41,362 nucleotides of DNA from Planctomycetota bacterium (GTDB lineage Bacteria; Planctomycetota; Planctomycetia; Planctomycetales; Planctomycetaceae). The position numbers and the translations under genes are program-made. Shown here in pieces: positions 1-7,912 of the stretch. The notes under the pieces were generated by a model. The model was not told the origin of the DNA and did not search any database. It saw only the letters and a list, made by a program, of their open reading frames with translations. The stretch spans positions 1-41,362 of the forward strand of contig JAJRVU010000476.1 of the NCBI GenBank assembly GCA_024277145.1, written 5' to 3'. Within the stretch, counting starts at the first letter, position 1. Every line of letters begins with the position of its first letter.

Positions 1-690
1 CATCCAGCAATAACCGGCCGTTTTCCCAGCACCATAAAGCCTGATAATATTGGGATGCTTAATAGGCAAAACTGTTTCAACGCTTCTTAGAAATCTTTTG
101 ACTTCAGGCTCTTCATCACAAAGTTCTGGCCAAAGAACTTTGAATGCAATTTTGCGGTTCGTTTTCTCATCGACCGCGTGAAAGAGTTGGCCAGTCGTTC
201 CTTTTGCAATGGAATCTCCAATTCGATATCGGACGATCTTTTTTCCGATGAGTAATTCAGGGTTCTGGCTCAATCTTTTTTTATTAACAGGGACATTAAG
301 AAGAGTAGGAGCATTCGGGTCAGTGGTATCTGCAGAGGTTTCAAATATAGAAATGGAAGGGGAGTCATCCGGAGGAAAAGTTGTCGTCGTTGAGTCTGTA
401 CTATCAATCAGTCTTAATTCGGATTCCCCCAGCCGGATAATATCTCCTGGTGAGATTTTACACTTGATTTGTTTTTCACCATTAACAATGGTTCCCCAAG
501 TGCTTTTCTGATCCACAACTAAAACAGAATTCTGGCCAACTTTAAATAAAACATGCTCGCGAGAAACCTGTGGATCGTTCACCTTAATACCACATTCATC
601 CCCGCGACCTGCAATGATCTCATTCCCTGACTCCAGAGTTACCACTTTCCCTTTATCGGAACCTTTAATAAAAAGGAGTTGAAATGTCAT
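1..690 (-). CDS. FHA domain-serine/threonine protein kinase, N-terminal part (runs off the left edge)
   Basis: Reading the minus strand from the ATG at 690-688 gives 230 codons without a stop, cut by the window edge. Residues 1-98 form an FHA phosphothreonine-binding domain: a GRG near residue 29, SREH at 43-46 and an N-G pair at 70-71 are the usual FHA landmarks. A Thr/Ser/Pro-rich linker follows (about 98-150). From about 156 a Hanks-type kinase N-lobe begins, with a glycine loop (IAKGTTGQ), the ATP-binding lysine in IAFK (K184), a candidate helix-C glutamate and the HPNIIRLYG strand typical of bacterial Ser/Thr kinases. The glycine loop is a little degenerate. The catalytic HRD and DFG motifs lie outside the window, so activity cannot be judged. 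FHA-kinase fusions are common in Planctomycetes. The upstream AAGG is a weak ribosome-binding site. Confidence 0.85.
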   Translation of the reverse strand, partial: MTFQLLFIKGSDKGKVVTLESGNEIIAGRGDECGIKVNDPQVSREHVLFKVGQNSVLVVDQKSTWGTIVNGEKQIKCKISPGDIIRLGESELRLIDSTDSTTTTFPPDDSPSISIFETSADTTDPNAPTLLNVPVNKKRLSQNPELLIGKKIVRYRIGDSIAKGTTGQLFHAVDEKTNRKIAFKVLWPELCDEEPEVKRFLRSVETVLPIKHPNIIRLYGAGKTAGYCWM

Positions 691-855
691 TGGCCCTAAC
701 CTTGAACTGATTTCAGAATTACCATCTCTATAATATGAATGGAATTAAAAACGAGAGTTGAAAATACATAATCATCAAATCGAAATTTGTGACCAGCACT
801 GGAATCCTGAAAAGGCTGCACTGGCTATCTGATGAATAAAAAGTCTTCACACTTT

Positions 856-889
856 AGTCGCGGTATTAAGTCAGTCGCGATATTAAATC
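856..889. repeat. Imperfect 17-bp tandem duplication
   Basis: Two adjacent 17-bp units (856-872, 873-889) read AGTCGCGGTATTAAGTC and AGTCGCGATATTAAATC and differ at two positions. It is intergenic, about 165 bp upstream of the FHA-kinase start on that gene's promoter side, so it could be a pair of operator half-sites or simple slippage. Function is unknown. Confidence 0.6.
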
Positions 890-956
890 GTGTTAACATA
901 CAACTAAGGTATCCACTTGAATTAGCAGTATCAAGAGCAGGAAAACGGGTTATTCA

Positions 957-988
957 CGTAAAAGAGGGCCAAATCGAGACTTAGGCCC
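957..988 (-). terminator. Possible intrinsic terminator after the GT2 glycosyltransferase
   Basis: On the minus strand a GGGCC ... GGCCC stem (988-966, 13-nt loop) is followed by TCTTTT. It lies about 50 nt past the stop of the GT2 gene. The stem is short and the U tract interrupted, so this is tentative. Confidence 0.35.
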
Positions 989-1036
989 CTAATTTAACCA
1001 GAAAAACCCGACGATTTGATTTGAGAGAGATGTAAA

Positions 1037-1876
1037 CTAATCAAACAAGCCATATCGAACGATGCACCAGAGAGCTTTAAAGCCGTCTCTCCAACCAATT
1101 TTTTTCCCTTGTTCGTACGTTCTTCCTGAATAACTAATCGACATTTCAAAAACGCGGTACTCTCTACGTGCAATGCGTGCTGTCATTTCAGGTTCAATTC
1201 CAAAGCGTTCCTGAATCAGTTTTGGGTGTATATCCTGAATGACTTCCTTCCTTAATACTTTATAACACGTTTCCATATCTGTCAGGTTCAGGTTGGTAAA
1301 ACAGTTTGACAAAGTAGTCAGAAATTTGTTTCCCAGGTAATGCCAATAATAAAGAACGCGATGAGGTTGGTCTCCCAGAAATCGGCTTCCGTAAACAACG
1401 TCCGATTTATCTTCAACAATCGGCTGAAGAAGTCTCGGATATTCTGACGGGTCGTATTCCATGTCTGCATCCTGAATGATAATGATATCACCCGTTGCTT
1501 TGGCAAACCCTGTTCGAATTGCAGCCCCTTTTCCACGATTGACCGAATGAAAATCCAGAACAATTTTATTCTGAGGATCATCACCAAATTGATCCTTCAA
1601 GTCATTCATGATTTTTTTGGAACTGTCTTTGCTACAGTCATCCACTAAAATAATTTCTTTTTTGAGTGGAACTGCACGAACACGTTCCAGGATAGATTCC
1701 AAAGTTGCTTGTTCATTATAAACGGGAATCACCACTGAAAGAACCAGGCTCTCCGGGATCACATAAAAACCCAATTGTCTGCACCCTGCATCCCCCAGGA
1801 TGTTTTTTAAATTGGCGTACCATTCAGCAGAGTAGGGCCTCAAATTTTCATCAGATGTGGAAGCGTTTTCGTTCAT
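1037..1876 (-). CDS. Family 2 glycosyltransferase, polyprenyl-phosphate mannosyl/glucosyltransferase (DPM1-like)
   Basis: This 279-residue protein has a GT-A fold signature. [10 protein letters not shown] lies near residues 46-55, [11 protein letters not shown] near 80, [10 protein letters not shown] after it, and [11 protein letters not shown] (about 131-141) carries the aspartates expected to bind the metal and nucleotide sugar. VVYGSRFLG and a DMETCYKV segment follow, as in the DPM1/dolichyl-phosphate mannosyltransferase branch, which transfers a sugar from a nucleotide donor to a polyprenyl phosphate at the membrane. No clear transmembrane helix is seen, so it is probably a peripheral cytoplasmic enzyme. 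The start is set at ATG 1876-1874, preceded by GGAATTAAAA; the frame stays open to a TTG at 1900, which would add eight residues. An N-terminal extension of about 45 residues precedes the catalytic domain. Sugar specificity cannot be read from the sequence. Confidence 0.88.
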   Translation of the reverse strand: MNENASTSDENLRPYSAEWYANLKNILGDAGCRQLGFYVIPESLVLSVVIPVYNEQATLESILERVRAVPLKKEIILVDDCSKDSSKKIMNDLKDQFGDDPQNKIVLDFHSVNRGKGAAIRTGFAKATGDIIIIQDADMEYDPSEYPRLLQPIVEDKSDVVYGSRFLGDQPHRVLYYWHYLGNKFLTTLSNCFTNLNLTDMETCYKVLRKEVIQDIHPKLIQERFGIEPEMTARIARREYRVFEMSISYSGRTYEQGKKIGWRDGFKALWCIVRYGLFD

Positions 1877-2289
1877 TTTTAATTCCGTGAATAACAGCAA
1901 ATTAATCGAGTAATAAGAGCGATATGAATATCAATTTAATGATAATGATCAGTGAACTATAATCTTTTGAGATCAGTTCTGAAAGAGCTTCCTATTTTGT
2001 CCAATTTAGAACTAAAATCCAGACTCATTTTGAACAGGAACCAAACTTAACAGGAAACCTTGGCCATCCATGAGTAGATCAACAGGATATTATCAGTAAT
2101 ACCGATTATACAGCCCTGATTTTATTTGGATGTCCCTCTTGTATACGACCTTAATTATCCAAATGTTTGATCAAATTGAATTCCGTTAGACAGGCGTTTT
2201 CCTCAAATGATTGTCATTTCAGGTTGAATCAACTATGCTCTATTTTTCAAATGATCAAACTCCTAAATCCTTGATGAAAGCGTTTCAAG
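1877..2289. other. Divergent intergenic region between the GT2 and DUF4432 genes
   Basis: It has no coding potential on either strand. A TATAAT at 1958-1963 lacks a recognisable -35 partner. Promoters for both divergent genes must lie here, but I cannot assign them. Confidence 0.5.
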
Positions 2290-3492
2290 ATGGCCATACA
2301 CTCATTTCCTGTCATTGATATCAAGAATGAAGTCTTTAAAGATCAGTTTGAAGTTGCACCAAATCAGGAACTTCAACTAGGTGGATCAAAAGAATGGAAA
2401 ATTTCCAAACGAAGACTTTCCGGCGGAGTTTCAAATGGAATTGATCTTGTAGAAATCAACAATGGCAGGCTTTCCATGACTGTCATCCCGACAAGAGGAA
2501 TGGGACTATGGAAAGGATCGTGTGATAACCTGAGGCTCGGGTGGGATTCACCTGTTGAAAACCTTGTTCATCCATCGTTGATTAACCCCACTCTATTTAA
2601 CGGCATCGGTTGGCTCAAAGGTTTTAATGAGCTTCTCTGCCGATGTGGGATTTCCTGGCATGGAGCACCCGGACTCGACAAAGTCAAAGACAACTCAGAC
2701 AACATCTCGGAAACACCTTTAACACTGCACGGTCAAATCGCCAATACTCCTGCCCATCGAGTTGATATTCATGTTGAAACAGATGGAAAGGGAACACTTT
2801 CAGTCACCGGAGAAGTTGATGAAACAATGCTATTTGGTCCACGTCTTCGATTAAAAACCCGAATGGAAACAGAAGCGGGTTCCAACTGGTTTCGGATTAC
2901 AGATGAAATTATCAATATCGGAGGCCAGACGACAGAATCAGAAATCCTTTACCACACAAATTTTGGGTCTCCTTTTCTGGAAGGAGGATCAAAGCTGGTT
3001 GCTCCGGTGAAAGAAGTTACCCCCTGTAACGACCGTTCTGCAAAAGATATGAAGACCTGGACGGTTTACAGGGATCCTGTGTCAGGTTTTATCGAGCAAT
3101 GTCATTTTCTTGATATTGTTGCAGACAATAATCAGGAGACTGTCGTCATGTTAAAAAACTCGACTTCAGATCATGCTGTTAGTCTCTCTTATAATGTTAA
3201 ACAGCTTCCTTCATTTACGGTCTGGAAAAACACCCAGGCGGTTGAAGATGGTTATGTCACAGGTCTGGAACCGGGAACAAGCCTGCCGAATAACAGATCA
3301 TTTGAACGATCCAACGGAAGAATAATCAGCCTGGCGCCCGGCGAAAGCTACCAAACAGGGTTTACTTTGACCGTGTTGACATCTGCAGAAGAAGTCTCTG
3401 AAACAGAAGCTCAAATACGAGAACTTCAATCAGATACCAAACCGGAAATTCACCAAAGCCCCATCAGCAAATGGACACCCGGTGTCGAATAA
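2290..3492 (+). CDS. DUF4432 family protein (aldose 1-epimerase/galactose-mutarotase-like fold)
   Basis: The 400-residue protein resembles DUF4432, a cytoplasmic family with the beta-sandwich of aldose epimerases. Features are the early VIPTRGMGLWKG segment (about 64-75), GWDSPVENLVHP, FNELLCRCG, a LHGQIANTPA segment whose histidine matches the first histidine of the mutarotase pocket, LYHTNFGSPF with the second histidine, and a C-terminal carboxylate region in the EDGYVTGLEPGTS stretch. It has no signal peptide. Substrate is unknown; such proteins are usually assumed to act on sugars or sugar acids. The ATG at 2290 is preceded by GAAAG about nine bases upstream. The gene appears to be monocistronic and is followed by a weak terminator. 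I am sure of the family assignment and unsure of the reaction. Confidence 0.82.
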   Translation: MAIHSFPVIDIKNEVFKDQFEVAPNQELQLGGSKEWKISKRRLSGGVSNGIDLVEINNGRLSMTVIPTRGMGLWKGSCDNLRLGWDSPVENLVHPSLINPTLFNGIGWLKGFNELLCRCGISWHGAPGLDKVKDNSDNISETPLTLHGQIANTPAHRVDIHVETDGKGTLSVTGEVDETMLFGPRLRLKTRMETEAGSNWFRITDEIINIGGQTTESEILYHTNFGSPFLEGGSKLVAPVKEVTPCNDRSAKDMKTWTVYRDPVSGFIEQCHFLDIVADNNQETVVMLKNSTSDHAVSLSYNVKQLPSFTVWKNTQAVEDGYVTGLEPGTSLPNNRSFERSNGRIISLAPGESYQTGFTLTVLTSAEEVSETEAQIRELQSDTKPEIHQSPISKWTPGVE

Positions 3493-3915
3493 GACCAAGA
3501 GCCTGTATTTCCTATCATAATTTGGCATAAATCCTGATTTCCATGAGGAAATTCTCGTTTTTTTCTGATAGCACCCCCTTATACCTATCCCTGAAACCGC
3601 TAGTTTTGATATATTCACGAAATCGGTCCCAATATGCTTGACAGGCTTTTCAGGTGAAATGCCGGCGGTGGACTTCAAATTTAGATATTTTCGTTGAGGA
3701 TTTCTTCCTTCATCGAATTAGCAGGCGGGACCATCATCTCCTTTTTAACTTCGCTGATGGATTCCCACTCTTTGCCCCTCATTGATTGTTCCCCTTAAGA
3801 ATCCGGAAGTTTTCTGCGCCATCCTTAGAGATTAACTTTTCAAATCATCTCGAGTTTTCAGCACAGAACTGACTCAACAAAAATAAAAATTTTACATACG
3901 GAAAAACACAGTTTT
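3493..3915. other. Long upstream region of rpsA
   Basis: No gene is seen. It begins with a weak terminator (3543-3564) for the DUF4432 gene and otherwise should hold the rpsA promoter and leader. A TTGACA at 3638-3643 has no -10 at the right spacing (the nearest TAGATA is 38 bp away). Confidence 0.5.
3543..3564 (+). terminator. Weak intrinsic terminator after the DUF4432 gene
   Basis: ATGAG (3543-3547) pairs with CTCGT (3554-3558) over a 6-nt loop, and a run of seven T follows directly. The stem is only five pairs including one G-U, so strength is doubtful. Confidence 0.4.
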
Positions 3916-5901
3916 ATGGTTAATCGTAATCTTATTCGCGAATTTAGTATTGATGACGCAGATCTTGAAGCAGCATTGGGAGATTCCTATGCAGACTTCA
4001 CAATGGACGATTCAAGTCTTGATGAAACTTATGACAACTCCGCTCGCTCGTTCGACGTCAACCAGATTGTAGATGGTACGATTGTTCGGGTTGATGGTGA
4101 AGAAGTTGTCGTTGACATCGGGTACAAAAGTGAAGGCATTGTTCCTATTGAAGAATGGGGTGAAGATGAAGACCCACCTGTTGAAGGTGCGAAATGCCAG
4201 GTTCTTCTTGAAGAAGTTGAAGACGATTTCGGACTTATCCTGCTCTCCAAAAGAAAAGCAGACCGAATCCGTGAATGGGAAAAAATTACGAATACACACA
4301 GCGAAGGAGATATTGTCTCCGGTACTGTTGTGAGAAAAATCAAAGGCGGATTATTAATCAACATCGGCGTGAATGTCTTCCTTCCTGCAAGCCAGGTGGA
4401 TATCAGAAGACCACAGGAAATTGCTAACTTTATTGGTGAAGAAATTCAATGTGTCATCCTGAAAATTGACGAAGCTCGCCGAAACATTGTTGTCTCAAGA
4501 AGAAAACTGATTGAAGACAAACGCGAAAAACTGAAACAGGAACTTCTCGCTAATATTACCGAAGGTGATATCAGGAAGGGAACTGTTAAAAATATTGCTG
4601 ACTTCGGGGCTTTTGTTGACCTCGGCGGAATTGACGGTCTTCTTCATATTACTGATATGAGTTGGGGACGGATCAATCATCCATCTGAAATGGTTAAGAT
4701 TGATGAAGAACTTGAAGTTAAAATCCTGAACATTGACCGCGAAAAAGAAAAAATTGCACTTGGCCTCAAACAGAAAACAAAAAGCCCCTGGGAAGAAGTC
4801 GGCGACAAATACCCTGTGGGTGATAAAGTCACGGGCGAAGTTGTTAATGTCATGTCTTACGGTGCTTTTGTGAAACTGGAAGACGGAATTGAAGGGCTTG
4901 TCCATATCAGTGAAATGTCCTGGACAAAACGAATCAACCACCCAAGTGAACTTGTAAACATCGGGGACGAAGTTGAAGTGGTTATCCTGGGCATTAACGT
5001 TGACAAACAGGAAATTTCTCTGGGCATGAAACAAATTCATGAAAACCCCTGGGAAAAAGTTGCAGAAAAATACCCACCAGGAGCACCTGTTACTGGTACT
5101 GTCAGGAACCTGACAAACTACGGTGCGTTCATTGAACTTGAAGAGGGTGTTGACGGACTGCTTCACGTCAGCGATATGTCCTGGACAAGGAAAATTTCCC
5201 ATGCAAATGAAATGTTGCAAAAGGGAGATGAAATTAAATGTCAGGTCATTTCTGTTGATGAAGAACGAAAAAGAATTGCTCTTGGTCTCAAACAACTTCT
5301 GGGCGATCCTTGGGAAACAACCATTCCTGAAAAATACCAGATGGGCGAGCTAACCAAAGGTAAAGTGACAAAAATCACAAACTTTGGTGTCTTTGTCGAA
5401 CTGGAACCTGAACTGGAAGGTTTGCTTCACATTTCGGAACTTTCAGACGAAAAAATTGAGAACCCGGAAGACATCGTCAAAGTCGGTGAAGATATCGAAA
5501 TCAGAATTCTTCGTGTCGACACCATTGAACGAAAAATCGGCCTCAGCTTGAAACTGGAAGCACCTGCGGAAACAGAAAGTGCTGAACAAGGTGAAACTGA
5601 CGCAGCCAAAACAGGTGGCCCTCGTGAACCTTTGCTGGGTGGAACCGGAGGTGGTTCAGGACCACTCTTCACAATGGATGCTGAAGAGACGGCAACCGAA
5701 GAAGCAACTTCTGAGGAAACAGCAACCGAAGAAGCACCTGCTGAGGAAGCAACTTCAGACGAACCAGCAACTGAAGAAGCACCTACTGAGGAAGCAGCAA
5801 CTGAAGAAGCACCTGCTGAGGAAGCAACCTCAGATGAACCAGCTTCTGAAGAAGCCGTTGCTGAAGTAACTGCTGAAGAAGAGTCCACAGAAGAAGAATA
5901 A
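3916..5901 (+). CDS. rpsA: 30S ribosomal protein S1 with repetitive acidic C-terminal tail
   Basis: The 661-residue protein contains six S1 (OB-fold) RNA-binding domains at about 50-112, 131-197, 217-286, 302-372, 388-457 and 475-547. Domains 3-6 show the canonical G-AFV-L--G--GL-H-S pattern, whereas 1 and 2 are divergent, as in S1 where they bind the ribosome rather than mRNA. S1 recruits mRNA to the 30S subunit. After about residue 550 comes a low-complexity tail of 110 residues, built from repeats like EEAPAEEATS, which is longer and more acidic than in E. coli S1 (557 aa). The ATG at 3916 has no Shine-Dalgarno match (upstream is AAAACACAGTTTT), consistent with the known habit of rpsA to depend on S1 for its own translation. 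The gene appears to be monocistronic with a strong terminator downstream. Confidence 0.93.
   Translation: MVNRNLIREFSIDDADLEAALGDSYADFTMDDSSLDETYDNSARSFDVNQIVDGTIVRVDGEEVVVDIGYKSEGIVPIEEWGEDEDPPVEGAKCQVLLEEVEDDFGLILLSKRKADRIREWEKITNTHSEGDIVSGTVVRKIKGGLLINIGVNVFLPASQVDIRRPQEIANFIGEEIQCVILKIDEARRNIVVSRRKLIEDKREKLKQELLANITEGDIRKGTVKNIADFGAFVDLGGIDGLLHITDMSWGRINHPSEMVKIDEELEVKILNIDREKEKIALGLKQKTKSPWEEVGDKYPVGDKVTGEVVNVMSYGAFVKLEDGIEGLVHISEMSWTKRINHPSELVNIGDEVEVVILGINVDKQEISLGMKQIHENPWEKVAEKYPPGAPVTGTVRNLTNYGAFIELEEGVDGLLHVSDMSWTRKISHANEMLQKGDEIKCQVISVDEERKRIALGLKQLLGDPWETTIPEKYQMGELTKGKVTKITNFGVFVELEPELEGLLHISELSDEKIENPEDIVKVGEDIEIRILRVDTIERKIGLSLKLEAPAETESAEQGETDAAKTGGPREPLLGGTGGGSGPLFTMDAEETATEEATSEETATEEAPAEEATSDEPATEEAPTEEAATEEAPAEEATSDEPASEEAVAEVTAEEESTEEE
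5691..5880 (+). repeat. Degenerate coding minisatellite in the rpsA 3' end
   Basis: About 190 bp of imperfect repeats encode alternating Glu/Ala/Thr/Ser/Pro blocks. The unit GAAGAAGCACCTGCTGAGG and its variants recur several times (around 5728, 5773 and 5803). The repeats are in frame and produce the acidic tail of S1; copy number is likely variable among strains. Confidence 0.75.
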
Positions 5902-6399
5902 CTTTGAAGTTTTTATCCTTTCTGTATCAGGAAATAATCTGGTATCGAATGATATTTACTTTTAAAGTGAACTCAATAATATAGCCGGGTGAATGAGATT
6001 TCTCGTTCACTCGGTTTTTTTATACCCTGATATTGAATGCCACGTTCCTGATTCTTACCAGCACTGTTCCTTTCTATCAGCATTATCTGCATGGCCGACA
6101 CAATCGCGCATCTCAGTTGAAATCCATCAAATCCATAACAGGAATCTTGTGATACGATCAAGAGAGTCATTTGATTCGACGATACCTTAAGATATATCTA
6201 TTGATATTTTTATTATCGCAATTTTAAGAAATACTCCCTGGGCGGATGGATCGATGTCCCTTTTATCACGATGGACCGACTACTACGTTGATTTTAATTA
6301 ATCTTTTTGAACTTCCTTTTTTGACTTCGATCAATATTTGGATCTGATCATCAAAAGAAGTTAGATTTAAAAAAAGATTGAAGAAATTGTAGAGATCCA
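5902..6399. other. Spacer between rpsA and the sigma factor gene
   Basis: It holds the rpsA terminator at 5985-6021. The remaining 380 bp contain no gene I can support; they should include the promoter of the sigma factor gene, but no convincing -35/-10 pair was found. Confidence 0.5.
5985..6021 (+). terminator. Strong intrinsic terminator of rpsA
   Basis: A 14-bp stem, CCGGGTGAATGAGA (5985-5998) against TCTCGTTCACTCGG (6001-6014) with two G-U pairs, is followed at once by seven T residues. It lies about 85 nt after the rpsA stop. This is the clearest terminator in the window. Confidence 0.9.
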
Positions 6400-7266
6400 A
6401 TGCTTAAAACACCCAGACGCAAAAAATCATCCTCTTCTGTACAATCTCCGCTCGAAACCTATTTGCGTGAGATCAATGAAACTGCGTTACTGACTGCAGA
6501 TGACGAAAAATTTCTTGCGCGTAAAATTGCTAAGGGAGATACTGCAGCCCGTGACCGAATGGTCCGCGCAAATCTTCGTCTCGTAGTGAATATCGCTCGA
6601 TCCTACACAGGAAAAGGGCTTCCTCTTCCAGATTTGATCGAAGAAGGAAACCTCGGAGTGCTTCGCGCAGTTGAGGGATTTGATCCCGATATGAACACGC
6701 GATTCAGTACCTACGCAAGTTATTGGATCAAGCAATCAATCAAACGGGCGCTCATTAATTCTGCAAAAACCATTCGGATTCCTGCCTACATGGTGGAACT
6801 CCTTACCAAATGGAGAAGGGCAACTGCTCAACTGCAGGATAAACTGAATAGAACGCCAACCCCTGAAGAAGTAGCCATTGAATTGGAACTTCCACCTAAG
6901 AAACTCAAAATTGTTAAAAAAGCGATTGAGCTATACAACTCAACTCCACAATCGGATCATTCCGATTCAGGGTGGTCATTAGGCGAAATGGTTGCAGACG
7001 AAAAATCAAAAGGTCCCGAAGCGGAACTGATTGAAAACGATAACCTCAAGCACGTCTATGAGATGCTTGAAAAAATGGATACTCGTGATTCAACAATCTT
7101 GAGAATGCGATTCGGCCTGGACGATTCTGAACCTAAAACCCTGAAAGAAATTGGAGAGTCTCTGGGACTCACTCGTGAAAGAGTTCGACAAATCGAAACA
7201 GAAGCTTTGAATAAGCTGGCTCGTGGATTAACGGGAGATCAATTTCACTCCATCAGACCACAATAA
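6400..7266 (+). CDS. RNA polymerase sigma factor, group 2 sigma-70 (RpoD/RpoS-like)
   Basis: This 288-residue sigma factor has region 1.2 (PLETYLREINETALLTADDE, about 16-35), region 2 with RANLRLVVNIARSY and the -10-binding GLPLPDLIEEGNLGVLRAVEGFD...FSTYASYWIKQSI block (about 57-115), region 3 (about 130-200) and region 4 with the helix-turn-helix TLKEIGESLGLTRERVRQIE (about 247-266) that reads the -35 element. It lacks the long region 1.1 and the non-conserved insert of primary sigma factors, so it fits a group 2 alternative or secondary sigma of the housekeeping class. RNA polymerase is its partner. The ATG follows GTAGAGATCC, an acceptable ribosome-binding site. The gene is single, with its own terminator. 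Planctomycetes often carry several such paralogues; which promoters it serves is unknown. Confidence 0.93.
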   Translation: MLKTPRRKKSSSSVQSPLETYLREINETALLTADDEKFLARKIAKGDTAARDRMVRANLRLVVNIARSYTGKGLPLPDLIEEGNLGVLRAVEGFDPDMNTRFSTYASYWIKQSIKRALINSAKTIRIPAYMVELLTKWRRATAQLQDKLNRTPTPEEVAIELELPPKKLKIVKKAIELYNSTPQSDHSDSGWSLGEMVADEKSKGPEAELIENDNLKHVYEMLEKMDTRDSTILRMRFGLDDSEPKTLKEIGESLGLTRERVRQIETEALNKLARGLTGDQFHSIRPQ

Positions 7267-7298
7267 TTCGTAATTCATTAATCATGAAAACAACACAC

Positions 7299-7328
7299 AA
7301 AGGCCGGAATTTCTATCTCGGCTTTTTT
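7299..7328 (+). terminator. Intrinsic terminator of the sigma factor gene
   Basis: AAAGGCCG pairs with CGGCTTTT (GCCG/CGGC core plus G-U and A-T pairs) around a 10-11 nt loop, and the 3' arm runs into seven T. It lies about 35 nt beyond the stop codon. Confidence 0.7.
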
Positions 7329-7364
7329 TATTGGTTTTGATTCCGTAGTGCTCTTGCGAGCTTT

Positions 7365-7434
7365 AAATGTCCGGTGGCAATTTCCAGATGGCACGCTCGT
7401 TGGCGTGCAGGTCAATACGAGCTAAGGGACATTT
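7365..7434. repeat. 70-bp palindromic hairpin element
   Basis: AAATGTCC (7365-7372) and GGACATTT (7427-7434) form perfect 8-bp outer arms. Inside, GCACGC (7391-7396) and GCGTGC (7403-7408) form a second perfect stem. It has no adjacent T run, so it is not a simple terminator. Confidence 0.65.
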
Positions 7435-7450
7435 ATCTGTAGTTGGACTC

Positions 7451-7730
7451 GTAGGGTCTGCTGTGCAGACCATTGAATGCAGCGAAACATTTTGAAAGAC
7501 AATTTTTTAACACAAAGACAGAAAGGCACGAAGATTTTGAAATATCATTTTGGACTTTTTAATTTTCTTGGTATCTTCGTAATCTTCGTGATGAACAATT
7601 CACTTCAGTTTTTCAATCCGTGCTAATTATTTATTCATGTCTCCGCGTCTCAGCGAACTCTGCGTGAGTTTTTTCAAGTCTTTGATTGATACATTCAATA
7701 TTCACCTATGGTCTGCACAGCAGACCCTAC
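7451..7730. repeat. 280-bp segment bounded by perfect inverted 21-bp repeats (MITE/REP-like)
   Basis: The 21-mer at 7451-7471 starts GTAGGGTCTGC and ends GCAGACC; it is itself a hairpin (GGTCTGC, TGT loop, GCAGACC). The identical 21-mer lies inverted at 7710-7730. Between them are ACGAAG-type text in plus orientation (about 7510-7535), CTTCGT-type text in the opposite sense (about 7574-7592), and a CGCGTCTCAGCG block (about 7640). It has no ORF. A further 21-mer copy stands at 16489-16509 followed by the same kinds of modules. Confidence 0.65.
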
Positions 7731-7758
7731 ATTTACAAGAGTTATACTGCAAATAGCT

Positions 7759-7788
7759 GTAGGCCAGACCGCAGCCTGACATTGAATG
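7759..7788 (+). repeat. Degenerate copy of the GTAGG... hairpin repeat
   Basis: It starts GTAGG, has a weak AGGC/GCCT stem and ends ATTGAATG, exactly the flank that follows the full copy at 7451-7471. It looks like a diverged family member. Confidence 0.45.
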
Positions 7789-7912
7789 ATATTTTAGCAT
7801 TTTCTTGGATAAACCCTGTAGCCCTCTTGAATCATTCCAACAACCCATGGTAGAATTGCTAATATAACACCATCTCTATTTATCCTTACAGATTACAGAA
7901 ACGAGCAGTTTT

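Larger units (their letters stand above)
691..1036. other. Intergenic region between convergent-to-edge minus-strand genes
   Basis: There is no credible gene here. It holds an imperfect tandem duplication of 17 bp (856-872 and 873-889, each starting AGTCGCG and containing TATTAA) and a GGGCC/GGCCC hairpin at 966-988 that may end the downstream minus-strand glycosyltransferase transcript. It should also contain the promoter of the FHA kinase gene, which I could not place. Confidence 0.5.
7267..7912. other. Repeat-rich intergenic region
   Basis: This 646-bp spacer has no coding potential. From left to right it holds the sigma-gene terminator, a 70-bp palindromic hairpin (7365-7434), a 280-bp segment bounded by inverted 21-bp repeats (7451-7730), a related degenerate copy (7759-7788), and then the upstream region of the triplicated secreted-protein genes. 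Confidence 0.7.

Noticed and set aside
209-511. 100-codon plus-strand open frame at the left edge
   Set aside because: It is antisense to the FHA domain-kinase reading frame, which shows clear FHA and kinase motifs.
4495-5295. 266-codon open frame on the minus strand inside rpsA
   Set aside because: It is antisense to four S1 domains and its aromatic-rich composition reflects reversed Glu/Lys codons; it has no ribosome-binding site and no recognisable domain.
5427-5888. 153-codon Ser/Ala-rich open frame on the minus strand over the rpsA tail
   Set aside because: It is the reverse reading of the acidic repeat and has no independent support.
7389-7404. TGGCAC-N5-TTGGC as a sigma-54 promoter
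   Set aside because: The -12 GC is replaced by GG and the sequence is part of a palindrome (GCACGC/GCGTGC), which explains it better.
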